64,000 nt of DNA from Pedobacter schmidteae (GTDB lineage: Bacteria > Bacteroidota > Bacteroidia > Sphingobacteriales > Sphingobacteriaceae). The DNA lies in assembly GCF_900564155.1 (NCBI RefSeq), contig NZ_LS999839.1:2973097-3037096 (forward strand), read 5' to 3'. The position numbers and the translations under genes were made by a program. The notes beneath the pieces were generated by a model. It did no database searches and was not told the DNA's origin. It saw nothing but the letters and a program-made list of their open reading frames with translations. Each line of letters begins with the position of its first letter. Position 1 is the stretch's first letter. This document shows positions 23,960-32,722 of the stretch, in pieces.

Positions 23960-26419
23960 CTATCCACCAGATTTTACTCTTTTTTCTTCTGCCTCCGAAC
24001 TGTTTGTGCGTTTTGTAGCAGCTTTAATGCTGTTGCTTCCAAATCTATAGGTGCAGTTGATCCGAAATACACGACTTTCCCATCTTTCGTTAACTACATA
24101 TTGTTGTGAAGGTATGGCACTGGTAATTCGGCTTCTTTGTGTTTTGAATATATCATTGGCACTTAACTTAATGTCCATCTTTTTGTTCATTATTGTTTTT
24201 TTGACCCCCAGATCTATATTATATTGAGGAGCTATCAGTAATGTTCCCGAAATCTGTTTGGATTGATAGTATCCGGCGACTTCTACGCTTGTACTGGAGT
24301 TTACATTAAGCGTTTGTGTGGTGTTGACATTAAAAGCCATTTTTCCGCTTTGATAAGGAAGTCCTAGGATATCGGTTGCACTAAATTTATTGTAATAGGT
24401 AGTCAGGTTGTTGTTGCTGCTCCACCAGTCTGTAAATTTTATAGGATAGCTGATATTTACATTGTATGAATTTTGGGTGGCCAGGTTCTGGTAGGAAATG
24501 AAAATGGTCTTTTTTGCTGTGTCGGTTAACAAAACATTGGAAATGACATCTGTAGTGCGGCTATAACCAATGCTGATGTTTAAGTTCTTTTTGTAGCTGT
24601 AGGATAGCTCAAATGAATTGGTGTATTGCGGTTTCAGAAAAGGATTTCCAAACCGATAGGAGTAAAGATCAAGAAAGTAGATAAAAGGATTTAAGGATTC
24701 GTAGTCGGGCCGGTCTATCCTTCGGCTATAGGAAAAGCCAAGATCCTGATCTTTTGAAAGTGTCTGATTGACGAAAACACTTGGAAATAGGTCCAGGTAA
24801 TGTCTGTTTACAATTTTGTTGTCTGTTACCGAATTGCCTTTTGAATTGGTTTGTTCTGCTCTGAGTCCTAGTTTTATGGCGGTGGTTTTAAACTTTTTGT
24901 CCAGGTTTATATAGGCTGCATTAATATTTTCATCGTAAAGAAACTGGTTGCTACGTTTGTTGTCGTTAAGCCATTGCTTGTTTACCAGGTTCTCAAACAG
25001 GAAGTTGTTGTCTGTTTTTACAAAGCTCGTTTTTAATCCGGCTTCCAGTTTGCTTTCTTTGTTGATGGGAAGGGTATAGTCAGCTTTGGCGGCTTTGATG
25101 CTGGTTGTGTTCGGAGTAGCGTTTCTGAATAGGTATGCCGGTTTTAGAATTTGTCCCTGTGCATCAAAATACTGGTTGTTAAAGTTGTTGTCCTGGCGCC
25201 CGGTGTATTTTGAATAGTCGACATCCATGCTGAATTCCTGGCCAAGCGTATCGATGGTTGATTTATAGTTCAAATTATACGATGCGCCAGTGTATTTAAA
25301 GCTATTGGGGTTTTTTGCTACCACAGAAGAGTCGGTTTTACCGGGCTGGTCGCCAATTAATGTCAGCACATCTGATTTGTTTTTGCCAAAGCTGTGGTAG
25401 CCATTAAATGCAAAACCAATGGTGTTTTTGTCATTTATAAAATAATCTACACCCCCCTTATAATTGGTGTTGTTTCTGGTTCTGCTGTTAAAATTGGTCT
25501 GATCGAAATAGGTTTTGTCAGTTGTGGTGCCGTTTATTCTGCTGATGTCTGTACTGCTGTAGCTTTTGTTAAAGCCATAATAAACGTTTCCGTAGATGTT
25601 AAATTTCTTCTGCCGGTGGTTTAGGGTCAGCCCTCCATCGGCTTTGCCATATTTACCATAGCCGGCACCTGCGTTTACAGCGCCATTGGTGCCGTAGTTG
25701 CGGTTCTTTTTTAATTTGATGTTAATGATTCCTGAATTTCCGGCAGCATCGTATTTTGCCGAGGGAGTGGTAATCAATTCAAGGGATTGAATGGCGCTGC
25801 CTTCGGTAGTGCGGAGTAGGTTGGCTAGCTGTTCGCTCGATAAATAGGTTGGCTTACCATCTAGTATCACATTTACGCCTTGTTTACCTTTCAGACTAAT
25901 TTTTCCATCTTTATCGACCATTACACCAGGTGATTTACCGAGAATGTCCAGTGCGGAATTGCCGGCGGCCAGGGCGCTATTTTCCACATTGATCACGGTT
26001 TTGTCTACCATTCTTTCTATCAGTGGTTTTTGCTGCACAATTTCTACACCTTTTAGGAGTTGGCTTTCCTGTAGCAGTTGTGTGGACCCTAAGCTGTGCG
26101 AGCGTTGTGCTACTGTAATGGCATAAGGGCCTTTGTAAGTTTTTTTATAACCCACCACGTAAATGGCCAGCAGATAGGTGCCCTGTTTAATGCCTGCCAA
26201 AAGATAAACGCCATTGTCGCTGCTCAATGTTCCTTTTACCAGGGTCGAATCCTTGGCGTTTAATAAGCTAACGGAAGCATAGGGGAATGCGTGTTGGGTT
26301 TCGTCAAGTATTTTACCAGTTATTTCGCCGTTAAAGTTGTCGGTCTGCGCTTTCGCGCGATTAAAAGACAAAAGTGCAGTGTATAGCGCAAAAACTAAAA
26401 AGAGTTTAATGGTTTTCAT
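23960..26419 (-). CDS. Outer-membrane beta-barrel protein with carboxypeptidase-regulatory N-terminus
   Basis: An 819-residue TonB-receptor-like protein. A signal peptide (MKTIKLFLVFALYTALLSF, cut after KAQ) is followed by a carboxypeptidase-regulatory-like beta-sandwich (GEITGKILDETQHAFPYASV, about residues 30-115), a plug-like region (LDILGKSPGVMVDKDGKISL, GVNVILDGKPTYLS) and a long C-terminal beta-barrel ending in a transmembrane-strand-like VFRINCTYRFGS. This is the 'outer membrane beta-barrel family' type that is abundant in Bacteroidota. The ligand is unknown, and no SusD-like partner is adjacent. Confidence 0.85.
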   Translation of the reverse strand: MKTIKLFLVFALYTALLSFNRAKAQTDNFNGEITGKILDETQHAFPYASVSLLNAKDSTLVKGTLSSDNGVYLLAGIKQGTYLLAIYVVGYKKTYKGPYAITVAQRSHSLGSTQLLQESQLLKGVEIVQQKPLIERMVDKTVINVENSALAAGNSALDILGKSPGVMVDKDGKISLKGKQGVNVILDGKPTYLSSEQLANLLRTTEGSAIQSLELITTPSAKYDAAGNSGIINIKLKKNRNYGTNGAVNAGAGYGKYGKADGGLTLNHRQKKFNIYGNVYYGFNKSYSSTDISRINGTTTDKTYFDQTNFNSRTRNNTNYKGGVDYFINDKNTIGFAFNGYHSFGKNKSDVLTLIGDQPGKTDSSVVAKNPNSFKYTGASYNLNYKSTIDTLGQEFSMDVDYSKYTGRQDNNFNNQYFDAQGQILKPAYLFRNATPNTTSIKAAKADYTLPINKESKLEAGLKTSFVKTDNNFLFENLVNKQWLNDNKRSNQFLYDENINAAYINLDKKFKTTAIKLGLRAEQTNSKGNSVTDNKIVNRHYLDLFPSVFVNQTLSKDQDLGFSYSRRIDRPDYESLNPFIYFLDLYSYRFGNPFLKPQYTNSFELSYSYKKNLNISIGYSRTTDVISNVLLTDTAKKTIFISYQNLATQNSYNVNISYPIKFTDWWSSNNNLTTYYNKFSATDILGLPYQSGKMAFNVNTTQTLNVNSSTSVEVAGYYQSKQISGTLLIAPQYNIDLGVKKTIMNKKMDIKLSANDIFKTQRSRITSAIPSQQYVVNERWESRVFRINCTYRFGSNSIKAATKRTNSSEAEEKRVKSGG

Positions 26420-26595
26420 GATGGCTGTTTTTCAGTAGATCGTAATCGGGTACTAGTAAGACACGATTTAAGGGCAGACGTTGCAGATTTTGAAGGTTAA
26501 TAGACCAACTTTAGTGAATGGCCGACGAGCTGCCTTAATGATCCGACCAACGGGAAGGGGAGAGGGGGGCTTTTGCTAAAAAGAGAAATAAAAAA

Positions 26596-26623
26596 AAAGA
26601 GCTGCCTTTTTTGGCAGCTCTTT
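26596..26623 (-). terminator. Terminator of sucC
   Basis: AAAGAGCTGCC (26596-26606) and GGCAGCTCTTT (26613-26623) form a perfect 11-bp hairpin. On the minus strand it is followed by a run of T (plus-strand A at 26588-26598), about 40 bases after the sucC stop. The remaining gap to 26419 shows no other feature. Confidence 0.85.
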
Positions 26624-26660
26624 CTAAAATATAATTATGCGGCTATAAAAACCGCCTTTT

Positions 26661-27854
26661 TTATGAAGCCAGTACTTTAGTTACCAGGTCTGAAGCGTCC
26701 TGTAAAGCGATAGCAGAGTAAACTTTTAATCCCGACTCGTCAATCAGTTTCTTTGCTTCTTCTGCATTGGTACCTTGTAAACGGCAAATAATTGGAACTG
26801 GTACATTACCAATTTCGTTATAAGCATCAATAACACCTTGCGCAACGCGATCGCAGCGTACAATACCACCAAAAATGTTGATCAGAATTGCTTTTACGTT
26901 AGGATCTTTAAGGATGATGTTGAAACCAGCTTTAACAGTTTGTGCATTGGCAGTTCCACCCACATCAAGGAAGTTGGCAGGCTCACCACCAGCAATTTTG
27001 ATGATGTCCATAGTAGCCATCGCTAAACCGGCTCCATTTACCATACAACCTACGTTACCGTCAAGTTTTACATAGTTCAGGTTCGATTCGCTTGCTTCTA
27101 CATCGGTAGGATCTTCTTCCAGTTTATCGCGCATTGCTGCATAGTCTGGATGACGGAATAAAGCGTTCTCGTCCAAATCAACTTTAGCATCAACGGCAAT
27201 AATTTTATCGTCAGATGTTTTTAATACCGGATTAATTTCAAACATAGAAGAATCTGTGCTGTCGTATGCTTTGTAAAGCGCAGTCACAAATTTTACCATT
27301 TCTTTGAAGGCAGCGCCGCTTACACCTAAGTTAAAGGCGATTTTACGGGCCTGGAAGCCTTGTAAACCTACTTTAGGGTCAATTTCTTCTTTGAAAATCA
27401 GGTGTGGCGTGTGCTCAGCAACCTCTTCAATGTCCATACCACCTTCGGTAGAATACATGATGATGTTTCTTCCGTTTGAACGGTTAAGCAACACACTGAT
27501 ATAAAATTCTTTAGTTTCTGAAGCTCCAGGGTAATAAACATCCTGCGCAACTAAAATTTTGTTTACCTTTTTTCCTTCGGGACCGGTTTGCGGCGTTACC
27601 AACTGCATTCCTAAAATTGCAGTAGCTCTTTCCTTCACCTCATCAAGGTTTTTGGCCAGCTTTACGCCACCGCCTTTACCTCTTCCACCTGCGTGGATCT
27701 GAGCTTTAATTACAACCCAGTCAGAATTGTAGTCAGTTTTCATTTTTTTAGCAGCTTCTACAGCCTGCTCTACCGTGTCGGCTACTATGCCTTCTTGTAC
27801 GGCTACTCCAAAACTTTTAAGTATTTCTTTACCTTGATATTCGTGGATATTCAT
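26661..27854 (-). CDS. sucC: Succinyl-CoA synthetase beta subunit
   Basis: SucC (397 residues), the ATP-grasp subunit that with SucD makes succinyl-CoA or ATP in the TCA cycle. Motifs are [45 protein letters not shown]-type [13 protein letters not shown], and [26 protein letters not shown] near the C-terminus. SucD is not adjacent, so the two subunits are encoded apart in this genome or sucD lies outside the window. Confidence 0.96.
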   Translation of the reverse strand: MNIHEYQGKEILKSFGVAVQEGIVADTVEQAVEAAKKMKTDYNSDWVVIKAQIHAGGRGKGGGVKLAKNLDEVKERATAILGMQLVTPQTGPEGKKVNKILVAQDVYYPGASETKEFYISVLLNRSNGRNIIMYSTEGGMDIEEVAEHTPHLIFKEEIDPKVGLQGFQARKIAFNLGVSGAAFKEMVKFVTALYKAYDSTDSSMFEINPVLKTSDDKIIAVDAKVDLDENALFRHPDYAAMRDKLEEDPTDVEASESNLNYVKLDGNVGCMVNGAGLAMATMDIIKIAGGEPANFLDVGGTANAQTVKAGFNIILKDPNVKAILINIFGGIVRCDRVAQGVIDAYNEIGNVPVPIICRLQGTNAEEAKKLIDESGLKVYSAIALQDASDLVTKVLAS

Positions 27855-27873
27855 TATGCTGAAAAAATTTGCT

Positions 27874-27905
27874 CAAAGCTACAACTTCCAAACCTTTATA
27901 ACAAA
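27874..27905 (-). promoter_or_regulatory. Promoter of sucC
   Basis: Read on the minus strand, TTTG (27902-27905) lies exactly 20 bp before TAGCTTTG (27874-27881), a perfect -33/-7 pair. The ATG at 27854 follows about 20 bases after the -7 box. It overlaps the end of the upstream ferritin-like gene. Confidence 0.75.
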
Positions 27906-28651
27906 TGAGTACAGGTATTTTCGACCTTTATATTTTCAACCGACGGTTTCAGTTTTTGAATTGTCTTTTTAAACTTGGATCTCATTTTTGTCCAATACTT
28001 ACCAAAACTAACCTTACCGGCTCTAAACAACCTTTTATGCGCAAGCCAAACTATCAAAGTGGTCGAGAAATAGAAAACCGTGTAGGCGTAATAAGTAATT
28101 ATCCTGGCCAGTGAGCTTTTTTGTTGGTATATCAGGCTGAGGCGTTCAATCTGAAAAGTAATGTGGGCAGCTTCATCTATTAAAATGTCGGTACAAATTT
28201 GTTTCAATAGTTTGCAACCGGTGGCATCTTTGAGGCATTGATAAAAAATCTGAGCGGTACTTTCGACGGTAATAACCGCTATAGTCCAGAATTCCATATG
28301 GGTGTTCAGCCCTCTTATTTTTCTAAAAAGGCTATCGCCCCAGTCCTTTTTTATTCTTTTTTCGCCAATCCTGTCTATATACCGACCCAGGTTGTTGCCG
28401 TGTTTCTGCTCTTCTTTGATAAATAACCTGATGGCATCGGTGTAATGCGGATCGTTGAGCTGTTGGGCATGTTTGGTTGCTGCATTAATCAGATTTGTGC
28501 CTTCCGAGGTTTCACCCAGTTGCCAGGCCTGTAACGATTTTAGAATGTTGTCTCTTTCTGCAGTGCTTAGGGCTGGACTACAGCTCCAGTCGATCCGCTG
28601 ATTTTTGAGGTTTTGGCTAAAATAATTTATCCAATACAAAGAACTGTGCAT
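27896..28651 (-). CDS. Ferritin-like diiron-type protein (function unknown)
   Basis: A 251-residue mostly helical protein. Two E/D-x-x-H pairs, EEQKHG near residue 82 and DEAAH near residue 158, and a further glutamate in VESTAQIFY, have the spacing expected of a four-helix diiron carboxylate site. A hydrophobic stretch around residues 185-205 may anchor it to the membrane, followed by a basic tail. It is the last gene of a set with DUF4173 and a small membrane protein; a substrate cannot be assigned. Confidence 0.6.
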   Translation of the reverse strand: MHSSLYWINYFSQNLKNQRIDWSCSPALSTAERDNILKSLQAWQLGETSEGTNLINAATKHAQQLNDPHYTDAIRLFIKEEQKHGNNLGRYIDRIGEKRIKKDWGDSLFRKIRGLNTHMEFWTIAVITVESTAQIFYQCLKDATGCKLLKQICTDILIDEAAHITFQIERLSLIYQQKSSLARIITYYAYTVFYFSTTLIVWLAHKRLFRAGKVSFGKYWTKMRSKFKKTIQKLKPSVENIKVENTCTHLL

Positions 28652-28666
28652 GATACAAGGTTTAAG

Positions 28667-30319
28667 TTACAATTGATTTTTAATTAAATATTGCTGAGTT
28701 TGCCAGTCGCGATAATTCCACGAAAGCCAGGAAGTTTCTGCGTATTTATTCTTGAACCGCTTTATCCTTTTTGTCAGGCTTTTTTCAAATGCAGCAACCT
28801 GTTCAGGATAGTGAAGGGGCACCTTCTTATGGGTATAGGTTGTAGAATCGTATTGAAGTTGATAAGTATAGCGCGAGTTGGGCAGATATTTTCTAAGATC
28901 CAGTTTATGTTGATCTAAAAGGGGCAAGGTTTTGTCAGAAAGGCTCATTAGATGATCCAGATCCAACGATATGCTTGCTTTGTTGTTGATGTTGTAGCGT
29001 ACAATAAACACATCCCAGTTGACAAAACCGAAGGTCAGCAATAAAATGTACCAGATAAAACCATTTACCTTACACAGGTAAAAAAAGGTTTTCAGGGTGG
29101 CTACTTTAAGGTATGCGGTAACCAAACCTATGGTGCAAAGCAACAGAAATACCATTACACCAATGCGTTTGTAAGTAAGGCCATAAGCTCCAATATAATT
29201 GAAGTCTCTAAACAATACGGATAATACCAGGAACATATTTTGGGCTATCCATAGGTAGGCCAACAGGCGGATGGTTTTGTTTTTGCGGTAGAAGTTTAAA
29301 TTGCCATTGAAAAAGTAAACGATTACCAGCATGGCCATTACAATACTTAAGATCAATACATTGGTTCCATCGTGTAGTTCGGCTGAAAAGTGAGCGCCAT
29401 TGCTATTTGTATTTTTATCCAGCCAAATTGTGCTTACATCTATTGCATTTAATGCAAGCAACAGCAGATTTAATGCTGTAAAAGAGATTATGCCGATAAT
29501 GTTTTCGGTTTTCAGGGCCATCATTCGCTTCATCAGGCTGCCTGCAAAAAGTGCCATTAATTCCCGACCGATAGTATTGTGTTTTATTTTTCTGCCTTCG
29601 CGGGTCAGCTGTTCCTTGCATCTTGCTTCTCCGTGCTCCAGATCAAGACCTTTCAGACTGATAAAGATCCCGGCGCTTACCACTATACCGAATAATAAAT
29701 GCATTAAGCGCGGTAAACTTAAATCTTCAAATAAGAAACCGAATATGCGGTTTAGGAAGCTGCCAATGGAATTGGCTATTTGTTCTACATAACCCGCAAA
29801 TATGCTATTGGCTGCACTATATAAAACGCTAAAAAGTACAATAGCCATAAAGGGGATAATAATATACTTAAAAATCTTTAATGGCGGTTTTAGGGTGACA
29901 CTACCAAAATGAGTGGCTGTTATTTTTTTTATCAGGTTGACCGGTGCGGTTACAAATTGCAGAAAGGCGGCCAGCAGGACAGTAAAAATACTTCTTAGCA
30001 TTTGGAAATGAACAAAGCCGATGAAGACTGCAAGGCAAACGTACCAGGTGAAGACGGTAAGAAAGGAGTGATTGACCACATTGATGATGGCGGCCAACAG
30101 CAAGGCTGATCCGGAAAAATAACTCTTTAAGGTTTTTTGTTTCTCCTGATCTGCCACCAGGATAATAAGGATGAATATGGTGTAAATAAGCAGGTTAATG
30201 GCTTGTTTTTCCATCCAGAAAAGGTAGCTGAAAAGTATACCTCCGCCCAGCGTGGCCAGGAGTTGTAAATCTATTTTCTGTTTCATTGAAATAGATGTTT
30301 TTAAGATTGGTGCGCTCAT
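28667..30319 (-). CDS. DUF4173-type multi-span membrane protein
   Basis: A 550-residue integral membrane protein with about 11-13 hydrophobic segments and a soluble C-terminal tail of about 110 residues. The stretch FRDFNYIGAYGLTYKRIGVMVFLLL is typical of DUF4173/DUF4153-like proteins, whose function is unknown. The true start may be the internal Met in MKQKIDLQLLATLGG. It follows a 104-residue membrane protein gene by 4 bp and precedes the ferritin-like gene by 15 bp, so these three share a transcript from the promoter near 30.67 kb. Confidence 0.7.
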   Translation of the reverse strand: MSAPILKTSISMKQKIDLQLLATLGGGILFSYLFWMEKQAINLLIYTIFILIILVADQEKQKTLKSYFSGSALLLAAIINVVNHSFLTVFTWYVCLAVFIGFVHFQMLRSIFTVLLAAFLQFVTAPVNLIKKITATHFGSVTLKPPLKIFKYIIIPFMAIVLFSVLYSAANSIFAGYVEQIANSIGSFLNRIFGFLFEDLSLPRLMHLLFGIVVSAGIFISLKGLDLEHGEARCKEQLTREGRKIKHNTIGRELMALFAGSLMKRMMALKTENIIGIISFTALNLLLLALNAIDVSTIWLDKNTNSNGAHFSAELHDGTNVLILSIVMAMLVIVYFFNGNLNFYRKNKTIRLLAYLWIAQNMFLVLSVLFRDFNYIGAYGLTYKRIGVMVFLLLCTIGLVTAYLKVATLKTFFYLCKVNGFIWYILLLTFGFVNWDVFIVRYNINNKASISLDLDHLMSLSDKTLPLLDQHKLDLRKYLPNSRYTYQLQYDSTTYTHKKVPLHYPEQVAAFEKSLTKRIKRFKNKYAETSWLSWNYRDWQTQQYLIKNQL

Positions 30320-30323
30320 ATTT

Positions 30324-30638
30324 TTAAATTTTGAAAAAAGGAACTTCGGTTAGTACCCAGAAATAAAATGCTGCAACAGGCAGGTTTAACAACATGACAG
30401 CGGCAGTTTTTAACAACTCCTGGTAATGTTTGGGGTAGGCGATAATGACTGTTAGCACAATAAGCAACATAAAAAGATTAAGTATAAAGGCCATTACGAG
30501 GAAAAAAAAGCCGAGGTAGATCAAATCGCTAAATCTGCTGAAGCAATAGATCAGGAATAAAGCTGTACCAATAAGAAAAGAATATTTGGTTATGCTTCTG
30601 GCTAATTTTGTAAGGTCCGCTATTGGATTTGTTTCCAT
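30324..30638 (-). CDS. Small membrane protein, first gene of DUF4173 operon
   Basis: A 104-residue protein with three predicted membrane segments (FLIGTALFLIYCFSRF, LIYLGFFFLVMAFILNLFMLLIVLTVII and MLLNLPVAAFYFWVL). No family was recognised. It is 4 bp ahead of the DUF4173 gene, and the promoter region carries the same 27-bp element as the promoter of the neighbouring regulator operon, so it is probably under that regulator's control. Confidence 0.65.
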   Translation of the reverse strand: METNPIADLTKLARSITKYSFLIGTALFLIYCFSRFSDLIYLGFFFLVMAFILNLFMLLIVLTVIIAYPKHYQELLKTAAVMLLNLPVAAFYFWVLTEVPFFKI

Positions 30639-30646
30639 TTTGTTAG

Positions 30647-30675
30647 TTTTAAAAGTGCTTTGTATTTCAAAGTAA
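30647..30675 (-). promoter_or_regulatory. Shared operator/promoter element, copy B
   Basis: The plus-strand segment 30647-30673 matches 31630-31656 at 25 of 27 positions. Its core, CTTTGTATTTCAAAG (30658-30672), is an inverted repeat. On the minus strand the element covers the TTACTTTG -7 box (30668-30675) and the expected transcription start of the operon beginning at 30638. Confidence 0.7.
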
Positions 30676-30689
30676 ATGCGTAAAAAAAA

Positions 30690-30989
30690 TTAAATACCTT
30701 TTATCATTTTCTCTAAAGCATCCAGATGTGCTTTAAAGGCATGCCGTCCCAATTCGGTAAGGATATAAGTGGTGTTGGTTTTTTTGCCAATAAACGATTT
30801 CTGGACCTTTAAGTATTGAGCCTGCTCCAAAGTATTTAAATGAGAAGCCAGGTTGCCATCAGTCAGTTCCAGTAACTGTTTCAATTCGTTAAAACTGATG
30901 CTATCATTTACAATCAATACGGACATTACGCCCAGCCTTATCCGACTGTCGAATATTTTGTTCAGGGCCTCTATTGGGTTCTTCATCAA
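30690..30989 (-). CDS. Winged-helix transcriptional regulator
   Basis: A 99-residue protein of the winged-helix type: SRIRLGVMSVLIVND is followed by the helix-turn-helix SFNELKQLLELTDGNLASHLNTLEQAQYLKV and a wing with KSFIGKKTNTTYILTELG. This is the form usual for small ArsR/PadR-like regulators in Bacteroidota, often encoded with membrane proteins. Its ATG overlaps the stop of the upstream membrane gene by four bases, so the two are translationally coupled. The duplicated palindrome at both flanking promoters is its likely binding site. Confidence 0.85.
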   Translation of the reverse strand: MMKNPIEALNKIFDSRIRLGVMSVLIVNDSISFNELKQLLELTDGNLASHLNTLEQAQYLKVQKSFIGKKTNTTYILTELGRHAFKAHLDALEKMIKGI

Positions 30990-31630
30990 TTTGCCCTTTC
31001 ATATTTAAAGTACATCAGCATACCATAAAAAATATGGAGTACCCCAAAACCAACCGCCCAGAAATAAAGGCCATAGCCGATGTAAAACATAGCTATTAAT
31101 CCCAATATAATTTCGCAGATGCCCAGGAAACGAATATCGGTATAGGTATACTTGCTAGCATTGATGAGTGCCAATCCGTAAAAAATAAGACAGGCAGGAG
31201 CAATCAAACCCAAAGTATTGGGGTGTACCAGGAGCAGGGCAATGATAAATAAACCACCCGAAACCAGTGGAATGGCCAGGTTGATCAATAGGTTTTTGGC
31301 AGTTCTGTCCCAAAATGGCAGGTTTTTTTTTCGGCTTTGTCTTAAGGTGAGTAACAAACCTCCAATCAATGCAACAATTAAAACACCCAGACCTATTTTA
31401 ATCAGATTAAATTCGAGGTCGAGATCTGCATTACCATAGGCCATATTACTGTAAGCATCCGTATGATTGAGATAATTTTTAATTTCAGTTTGCGCAAGAT
31501 AGGCCCCTGCAAGGGCCGTGAAACCGGCAAATACACCTGATAAACCACTTAAAGAAATGAATCGGGATGAGCGGTCCATCAGCTTCTTGATGTCGTTCAG
31601 TGCATTGAGTTGTTCTTTCTGTTTGTTCAT
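30986..31630 (-). CDS. Membrane protein co-encoded with winged-helix regulator
   Basis: A 214-residue protein with a soluble N-terminal helix (MNKQKEQLNALNDIKKLMDR), then about six hydrophobic segments. No enzymatic motif is visible. In Bacteroidota, proteins with this start are commonly found next to small winged-helix regulators, as here, where the genes overlap by four bases. A role as sensor or partner of the regulator is plausible but only inferred from context. Confidence 0.65.
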   Translation of the reverse strand: MNKQKEQLNALNDIKKLMDRSSRFISLSGLSGVFAGFTALAGAYLAQTEIKNYLNHTDAYSNMAYGNADLDLEFNLIKIGLGVLIVALIGGLLLTLRQSRKKNLPFWDRTAKNLLINLAIPLVSGGLFIIALLLVHPNTLGLIAPACLIFYGLALINASKYTYTDIRFLGICEIILGLIAMFYIGYGLYFWAVGFGVLHIFYGMLMYFKYERAN

Positions 31631-31658
31631 TTTAAAAGTACTTTGTTTTTCAAAGTTA
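31630..31658 (-). promoter_or_regulatory. Shared operator/promoter element, copy A
   Basis: CTTTGTTTTTCAAAG (31641-31655) is an inverted repeat inside a 27-bp segment that recurs at 30647-30673 with two differences. On the minus strand the segment includes the perfect -7 box TAACTTTG (31651-31658), so a protein bound here would block the start of the regulator operon. Confidence 0.7.
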
Positions 31659-31749
31659 AATTATAAATCTGAACTTCCAAATAATATTATAGGAAATTTA
31701 AGCTTGCAATTTCTCAGCGCCCCGCACATCTCATTTCTCAAATCTTTAC

Positions 31750-31757
31750 TAGATTTG
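31750..31757 (+). promoter_or_regulatory. -7 box of lolD, five bases before the start codon
   Basis: TAGATTTG is a perfect TAnnTTTG match; CAGTT separates it from the ATG at 31763. No -33 TTTG is seen at the usual distance. Confidence 0.45.
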
Positions 31758-31762
31758 CAGTT

Positions 31763-32413
31763 ATGCTAAAAGCCACAGGTATAAAAAAAGCTTATGGAAA
31801 CCTGCCTATCTTGAAAGGGGTAGATTTTGAGGTGTCAAAAGGAGAAATTGTAAGTATTATTGGTGCCTCTGGAGCGGGTAAGAGTACGTTGTTGCACATA
31901 TTGGGTACTTTAGATAAGCCTGATGAGGGGTCGGTAGAACTGAAGGGTACTCAAGTGAGCCATCTTTCGGGCGAGCTGCTCAGCGTTTTTCGCAACCGGA
32001 ATATTGGCTTTGTATTTCAGTTTCATCACTTGTTGCCCGAGTTTACGGCGCTTGAAAACATCTGTATCCCTGCCTTTATCGCTAAGACAGGTAAAAAACA
32101 AGCCGAGCAGCGGGCATTTGAGCTGCTGGATTTGTTGGGACTGAAAGAAAGGGCAAGTCATAAGCCCAACCAGTTGTCGGGGGGCGAGCAACAGCGCATT
32201 GCAGTTGCCAGGGCGCTGATCAATAATCCCGCAATTATTCTGGCAGATGAGCCTTCCGGTAACCTGGATTCGGCAAATGCTACTGCACTGCACGAATTTT
32301 TTATCACCCTGCGGGATAATTTTAAACAAACATTTGTGATTGTGACTCACAATGAAGGCCTGGCGGAAATAAGCGACCGGGTTGTAACCATGAAAGATGG
32401 CTTAATTATATGA
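31763..32413 (+). CDS. lolD: Lipoprotein-releasing system ATPase LolD-type
   Basis: An ABC ATPase of 216 residues in the LolD/MacB-like branch. Walker A is GASGAGKST, the signature is [15 protein letters not shown], and Walker B is [37 protein letters not shown] is typical of LolD. With LolC/E-type permeases it would release lipoproteins from the inner membrane; such permease genes are not adjacent. Its stop overlaps the next start (ATGA), so the three genes 31763-33331 form one unit. Confidence 0.85.
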   Translation: MLKATGIKKAYGNLPILKGVDFEVSKGEIVSIIGASGAGKSTLLHILGTLDKPDEGSVELKGTQVSHLSGELLSVFRNRNIGFVFQFHHLLPEFTALENICIPAFIAKTGKKQAEQRAFELLDLLGLKERASHKPNQLSGGEQQRIAVARALINNPAIILADEPSGNLDSANATALHEFFITLRDNFKQTFVIVTHNEGLAEISDRVVTMKDGLII

Positions 32414-32706
32414 CGATATTAATTACCGGTGGAAAATCTGCCGCTGCCTTAAAACAGGCAAACCAATTTATAAATGATCAGGTTATCCTGGCCGATTATG
32501 GCGAAATGCCAAGTCTGTCATCGGCAAAATATAAATTTTTGTCCCTTGGCGAAAGAAATGACGATATCATTGCTCATAATTTATTAAACCATTGCCTCAA
32601 TGAAGGGGCCGATGCCATATTGACCTTAAATGATTATGAAACTACAGAATTGCTCAAATCGGCAGTATTATTTAAAGAGTTTAATATTGACATTTTAGAG
32701 GCCTAA
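32410..32706 (+). CDS. Small Rossmann-like protein (pre-ATP-grasp-like), unknown
   Basis: A 98-residue protein that starts [20 protein letters not shown] and has [12 protein letters not shown] followed by [13 protein letters not shown]. The pattern resembles the N-terminal pre-ATP-grasp Rossmann-like domain of PylC or carbamoyl-phosphate synthase relatives, but the ATP-grasp domain itself is absent. It overlaps lolD by four bases and is followed 16 bp later by a HAD-like gene. The function is unknown. Confidence 0.6.
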   Translation: MTILITGGKSAAALKQANQFINDQVILADYGEMPSLSSAKYKFLSLGERNDDIIAHNLLNHCLNEGADAILTLNDYETTELLKSAVLFKEFNIDILEA

Positions 32707-32722
32707 GCTCAAACCCAGTCTA

